Below, piece after piece: positions 60,875 through 64,000 of a stretch of 64,000 nt of DNA. The notes beneath the pieces were generated by a model that saw only the letters and a program-made list of their open reading frames with translations, searched no databases and had not been told where the DNA came from. The stretch spans positions 2,418,001 to 2,482,000 of the forward strand of contig NZ_CP018786.1 of the NCBI RefSeq assembly GCF_002025665.1, read 5' to 3'. Numbering within the stretch: the stretch's first letter is position 1; each line of letters begins with the position of its first letter. The translations under genes and the position numbers were made by a program. This DNA comes from Chryseobacterium indologenes. Lineage in GTDB: Bacteria; Bacteroidota; Bacteroidia; Flavobacteriales; Weeksellaceae.

Positions 60875-60923
60875 TATTTTTGTAATTTATAATTTAATTT
60901 AAAATTCAAAATTTCTTCTAAAT
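60875..60923 (+). promoter_or_regulatory. Response-regulator promoter with PhoB-type direct repeats
   Basis: TATTTTTG at 60875-60882 is a -7 match. Direct repeats TTCAAAAT (60905-60912) and TTCTAAAT (60916-60923), 11 bp apart start to start, lie in the leader 20 bp before the ATG. The same pair recurs at 63340-63358. Confidence 0.5.
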
Positions 60924-60942
60924 TTGGTTATAGATTTATCGC

Positions 60943-61632
60943 ATGAAAATTCTTATCATTGAAGACGAAGCAGCACTTGCTCAAAGTATTTCCGAATATC
61001 TTTCCGGAGAAAACTACCTTTGTGAAACGGCCAGTACCTTCGGTGAAGCCATGGATAAAATTGAAACATTTGACTATGATTGTATTTTATTGGACATTAT
61101 GCTACCGGACGGAAATGGACTTACCATTTTGGAAGAATTAAAAAAACAACAGAAACAGGACGGAGTAATTATTATTTCTGCAAAAAATGCCCTTGATGAT
61201 AAAATTGAAGGGCTAAAGCTGGGCGCTGATGATTACCTTACCAAACCTTTTCATCTTTCTGAGCTTATGGCCAGAGTATATTCTATTATCCGGCGGAAAC
61301 AGTTCAGCAGTTCTAATGTAGTAAAACAAAATGAACTTCAAATCGATTTATTGGCCAAAACTGTGGCTGTAAATGATGAAGTGATTTCTTTGACAAAAAA
61401 AGAATTCGATCTCCTCATTTATTTTATCGGTAACAAAAATAAAGTTATTTCCAAAAGTACTCTGGCAGAACATCTTTCCGGAGACTTCGCAGATATGCTT
61501 GACAATCATGATTTTGTCTATGCTCATGTAAAAAACCTCAAGAAGAAGCTCTATGACGCAGGATGTGGACATTATCTGAAAACAGTCTATGGAACGGGAT
61601 ATAAGTGGGAAAACTTAAGTAATTATGAATGA
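60943..61632 (+). CDS. OmpR/PhoB family response regulator
   Basis: 229 residues. Receiver domain with the phosphoacceptor D51 (ILLDIMLPDG) and the lysine K101 in LTKPF; C-terminal winged helix about 130-225 (LTKKEFDLLIYFI, HVKNLKKKLYD). The last four residues (SNYE) and the stop codon come from the left part of the repeat that starts at 61621, so the native C-terminus was probably altered by insertion. Paired with the histidine kinase downstream, from which it is separated by the four-helix-bundle cassette. It probably binds the TTCTAAAT repeats. Confidence 0.92.
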   Translation: MKILIIEDEAALAQSISEYLSGENYLCETASTFGEAMDKIETFDYDCILLDIMLPDGNGLTILEELKKQQKQDGVIIISAKNALDDKIEGLKLGADDYLTKPFHLSELMARVYSIIRRKQFSSSNVVKQNELQIDLLAKTVAVNDEVISLTKKEFDLLIYFIGNKNKVISKSTLAEHLSGDFADMLDNHDFVYAHVKNLKKKLYDAGCGHYLKTVYGTGYKWENLSNYE

Positions 61633-62024
61633 TGAATTATAAATTATGAGTGAAAAGAAAAATGTGCTGAAAGATAAAAGTTTTAATTTTGCAATTAGGA
61701 TCATTAATCTTTATAAATATCTTTCGGCTAATAAGAATGAATATGTTCTGAGTAAACAATTATTAAGAAACGGAACTGCAGTAGGAGCTTTAATAAGAAA
61801 ATCACAGAATGCAGAAAGTAAAGCAGACTTTATTCATAAACTCGCTATTGCCCAAAAAGAATGTGATGAATCTATTTAATGGATTGAGCTTTTATTTCAT
61901 ACTGATTATTTATCATCCACAGAATATGAAAGCATCAATAATGAAGCTACAGAAATATTAAAAATAATCCGAAGCATTATCATTACCTCAAAAAGTAAAA
62001 ATTTATAATTTATAATTCATCATT
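61628..62024. mobile_element. Cassette: perfect 18-bp inverted repeats enclosing an S23-like ORF
   Basis: AATGATGAATTATAAATT (61628-61645) and its exact reverse complement (62007-62024) enclose 361 bp. The ORF starts at 61646, the first base after the left repeat, and its original stop at 62006-62008 touches the right repeat. The cassette sits between a response regulator and its kinase. No transposase is present. Confidence 0.6.
61646..62008 (+). pseudogene. Four-helix-bundle (S23 / IVS-type) protein, in-frame stop at codon 78
   Basis: Reads 77 codons, a TAA at 61877-61879, then 42 more codons in the same frame to TAA at 62006-62008. The joined 119-residue product has the usual length and marks of the four-helix-bundle S23 family: FNFAIRIINLYKYL, LLRNGTAVGALIRKSQNAESKAD and, after the stop, WIELLF. 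The family normally has YW at that place, so a TAT/TAC to TAA change is likely. It is a recent pseudogene unless the stop is read through. These proteins were first known from intervening sequences in 23S rRNA; their role is unknown. Confidence 0.75.
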
Positions 62025-62027
62025 ATT

Positions 62028-63314
62028 TTGAAGCCTCTACTCACCAAAACCACCAAACCCTTTCTTATCTACGTACTTATTGTACTGATGATCAGTATTC
62101 CTGTGTATTATTTTGTGGTGGATACGATCTGGAAAAGTGAGTTGGATGAGCATAATCAGATTATTATAGAAAAAACGGCTTATGAATTCAATCAGCTGCA
62201 ACTTTCTGAAGAAGCACTGGACAAAAGCCTTGAATTATGGAATCATATTCAGCCTGAAACCAATATTGAAAGAATTTCTCCCCATCAGGTAAAGCGGGAC
62301 AGTGTTTATACTTACGAAAGGCATCTTCCTTTTATTTCGGAACAGAAAAAAGAACGCTACAGATGTCTTGAAAAAGTAATTTATCTTCATAATAAGCCCT
62401 ATCTGTTTACCATACAGACCAATATTGAGGAATCTCATGAAACCATAGCAGTTATTGCCATGATTACCATTTTCTTTTTTGTGGTGATTGTTGTTGGTCT
62501 TTTATATCTTAACAGAAGGCTTTCCTCATCTGTCTGGAAACCGTTCAGAAGTACATTGGATCAGTTGAAGAGTTTCAATCTTAACAGTCAGAATACTATA
62601 GAATTTCCGACTTCTGACACCACTGAATTTGAAGAACTCAATCAGTCTCTTTACAAACTTATTGAACGTAATGTATCAGCTTACAAAACCCAGAAAGAGT
62701 TCACTGAAAATGCCTCCCACGAATTGCAGACTCCACTTGCCATTATTAAAAACAAACTGGATCTTTTGCTTCAGGATCAGAATCTTACCGAAAAACAATA
62801 CAGCATTGCAGAAGATATGAACAGGGCGCTTACAAGAAGCTCCCGTATCAATAAAAACCTTTTGCTGCTTGCTAAAATTGATAATAACCAGTTCGACAGT
62901 TCAGAAACTATTTCTTTTGATCATTTGCTTCATCAAAGCATTGATATTCTCAGAGAACATTTTGAGCAAAAAAATATTTCAGTTACAGAACATATTTTCA
63001 ATGAGGTACAGGTAAGTGGAAATAATATTCTGGCAGAAATACTGATCAACAATCTTATTATCAATGCAATCCGTCATACTACTGCAGGCGGGAGTATTTC
63101 TCTACAGCTTACTGATTCTGTTTTTGAAGTTTCCAATTCCGGGACTGAGAAACTGAATACAGATTTTTTATTCAAAAGATTTTCAAAACTTTCAACAGAT
63201 AATAGTGGAAGCGGGCTGGGGCTGTCTATTATTCAAGAAATCTGCAGACTTCATCAGTGGACTATCAACTACAGGTTTGAGAATCAACATCATATTTTCT
63301 CTGTTAAATTATAG
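62028..63314 (+). CDS. Sensor histidine kinase
   Basis: 428 residues starting at a TTG codon; no in-frame ATG lies upstream before the TAA at 62013. Two membrane helices (about 12-32 and 140-163) enclose a periplasmic sensor domain of about 105 residues, followed by a HAMP-like linker, a dimerisation helix with H231 in the ASHELQTP box, and a HATPase domain (NLIINAIRHT near 342-351, GSGLGLSI near 396-403). It pairs with the upstream regulator. The TTG lies 4 bp after the right repeat of the cassette, so the native start may have been lost. Confidence 0.9.
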   Translation: MKPLLTKTTKPFLIYVLIVLMISIPVYYFVVDTIWKSELDEHNQIIIEKTAYEFNQLQLSEEALDKSLELWNHIQPETNIERISPHQVKRDSVYTYERHLPFISEQKKERYRCLEKVIYLHNKPYLFTIQTNIEESHETIAVIAMITIFFFVVIVVGLLYLNRRLSSSVWKPFRSTLDQLKSFNLNSQNTIEFPTSDTTEFEELNQSLYKLIERNVSAYKTQKEFTENASHELQTPLAIIKNKLDLLLQDQNLTEKQYSIAEDMNRALTRSSRINKNLLLLAKIDNNQFDSSETISFDHLLHQSIDILREHFEQKNISVTEHIFNEVQVSGNNILAEILINNLIINAIRHTTAGGSISLQLTDSVFEVSNSGTEKLNTDFLFKRFSKLSTDNSGSGLGLSIIQEICRLHQWTINYRFENQHHIFSVKL

Positions 63315-63339
63315 TTAAAAATATTCCCTTTTCCCACAA

Positions 63340-63358
63340 TTCTAAATTTCTTCTAAAT
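63340..63358 (+). promoter_or_regulatory. PhoB-type operator before the COG4705-like gene
   Basis: TTCTAAAT-TTC-TTCTAAAT gives two perfect 8-bp direct repeats 11 bp apart. CACCTTTG (63366-63373), a degenerate -7, follows after 7 bp, so the repeats cover the -33 region as for an activator. The same site precedes the regulator gene. Confidence 0.6.
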
Positions 63359-63410
63359 CGGGTTGCACCTTTGTATTGAAAACATACTGAGGTATAAATT
63401 TTATTTAGAA

Positions 63411-64000
63411 ATGAGAACAGTAAACAAAGTTGCAACCGTTACCCTTCTATTCTGGCTGATGAAAATTGTAGCCACCACATTAGGAGAGACTTTAGGTGAT
63501 TTTATTTCTATGACGCTTCATCTGGGCTATATAGTAGGTATTCTGATTACCCTGTTGTTCTTTGTCGTCATTTTATCCGTGCAGCTTGGTGTAAAAAAAT
63601 ATATACCAGCCATCTATTGGATGGTGATTATAGGAACAACCACTTTAGGAACGGAAATCTCTGACTGCATCGACAGAACTCTGAAGACCGGCTATCTGAC
63701 TGGCAGTTTAATTTTACTTTCAGGTCTTTTATTTTCTTTGTTTTTGTGGTATAAAAAGTATGGTAATCTTGAGGTTTATCCCATTTTTGAAAGAAATAAA
63801 GAATTATACTACTGGACTGCCATTTTATTTTCCAACAGCCTGGGAACTGCTTTTGGAGATTTTCTGAGTGATAATTTAGGACTTGGCTACATGACAGGAG
63901 CTTTGATTACCGGACTGATTATCCTTATTGTTGTCGTACTTCATTATGCCACAAAGATCAATCATGTGTTGCTGTTCTGGATTGCTTTTGTTTTCACCAG
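63411..64000 (+). CDS. COG4705-like membrane protein with internal repeats (3' end outside window)
   Basis: 196 complete codons are visible and the frame is still open at the window end. About six hydrophobic helices are arranged as repeated units: T-LG-T/E-x-x-x-D then GY-x-x-G-x-LI, seen near 22-45, 79-100 and 143-165. This is the uncharacterised membrane-anchored family COG4705. Its gene is preceded by the same TTCTAAAT direct repeats as the regulator gene, so it is the most likely output of the two-component system. The function is unknown. Confidence 0.75.
   Translation, partial: MRTVNKVATVTLLFWLMKIVATTLGETLGDFISMTLHLGYIVGILITLLFFVVILSVQLGVKKYIPAIYWMVIIGTTTLGTEISDCIDRTLKTGYLTGSLILLSGLLFSLFLWYKKYGNLEVYPIFERNKELYYWTAILFSNSLGTAFGDFLSDNLGLGYMTGALITGLIILIVVVLHYATKINHVLLFWIAFVFT

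Overview
The window is AT-rich and looks like the chromosome of a Chryseobacterium-type flavobacterium (Bacteroidota, Weeksellaceae). The grounds are protein style (FrnE-like DsbA, CusA fused to CusC, TonB receptors with a carboxypeptidase-regulatory-like N-terminus, stand-alone LuxR-type HTH), promoters of the Bacteroidota form TTG-N19/20-TAnnTTTG, near absence of strong Shine-Dalgarno sites, and intergenic repeats typical of the group. No rRNA, tRNA, CRISPR array or complete insertion sequence was seen.

Layout. 1-5.3 kb: the end of a BRCT-domain gene followed by a tightly overlapping trio, a TerB-C-domain protein, a BrxD-like P-loop ATPase and an Lhr/BrxHI-like helicase. This is probably a DNA-processing or defence module. 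5.3-17.3 kb: ordinary accessory metabolism and regulation (Crp/Fnr and HxlR regulators, MBL hydrolase, two MFS pumps, alpha/beta hydrolases, FrnE-like oxidoreductase with a highly structured leader, nucleosidase, GNAT, serine hydrolase). 17.5-32.5 kb: a complete NRPS-independent siderophore locus. It holds a clavaminate-synthase-like dioxygenase, a PLP decarboxylase, an NIS synthetase fused to a GNAT acyltransferase, an amine N-monooxygenase, a second NIS synthetase, a MATE exporter, an acyl carrier protein, an adenylating enzyme, a TonB receptor and a PepSY membrane protein. The enzyme set fits chryseochelin, a citrate siderophore reported from Chryseobacterium that contains 3-hydroxycadaverine and fumarate: 4-hydroxylation of lysine followed by decarboxylation gives exactly 3-hydroxycadaverine.

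33.0-39.7 kb: biotin locus: a divergent MocR/PdxR-type regulator, an unrecognised protein with a full ferritin-like di-iron ligand pattern, bioF, bioD, bioB, then bioA behind repeat-rich DNA. Both transcripts share a 19-bp promoter element, and a 38-bp sequence flanks the regulator-bioB block as exact inverted copies. 39.8-48.8 kb: small regulators, MBL hydrolase, a DUF421 protein with a zinc ribbon, an MFS/AraC divergent pair, a decayed ORF, and an MFS plus siderophore-interacting-protein operon with an FNR-type site. 48.4-54.5 kb: CusA-CusC fusion and CusB-type metal efflux. 54.5-58.8 kb: unknown membrane/secreted proteins, a 602-residue protein of unknown function, an aldo/keto reductase. 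58.9-64 kb: ClC channel with CBS domains, then a response regulator/histidine kinase pair split by a four-helix-bundle (S23-like) ORF that exactly fills the space between perfect 18-bp inverted repeats, and a partial COG4705-like membrane protein. Matching PhoB/OmpR-type direct repeats precede the regulator gene and the membrane-protein gene.

Most promising for new biology: the TerB-C/BrxD/Lhr module, the hydroxycadaverine siderophore logic with its carrier protein and ligase, the putative di-iron protein at the head of the biotin operon, and the S23-like ORF cassette inserted in a two-component operon.
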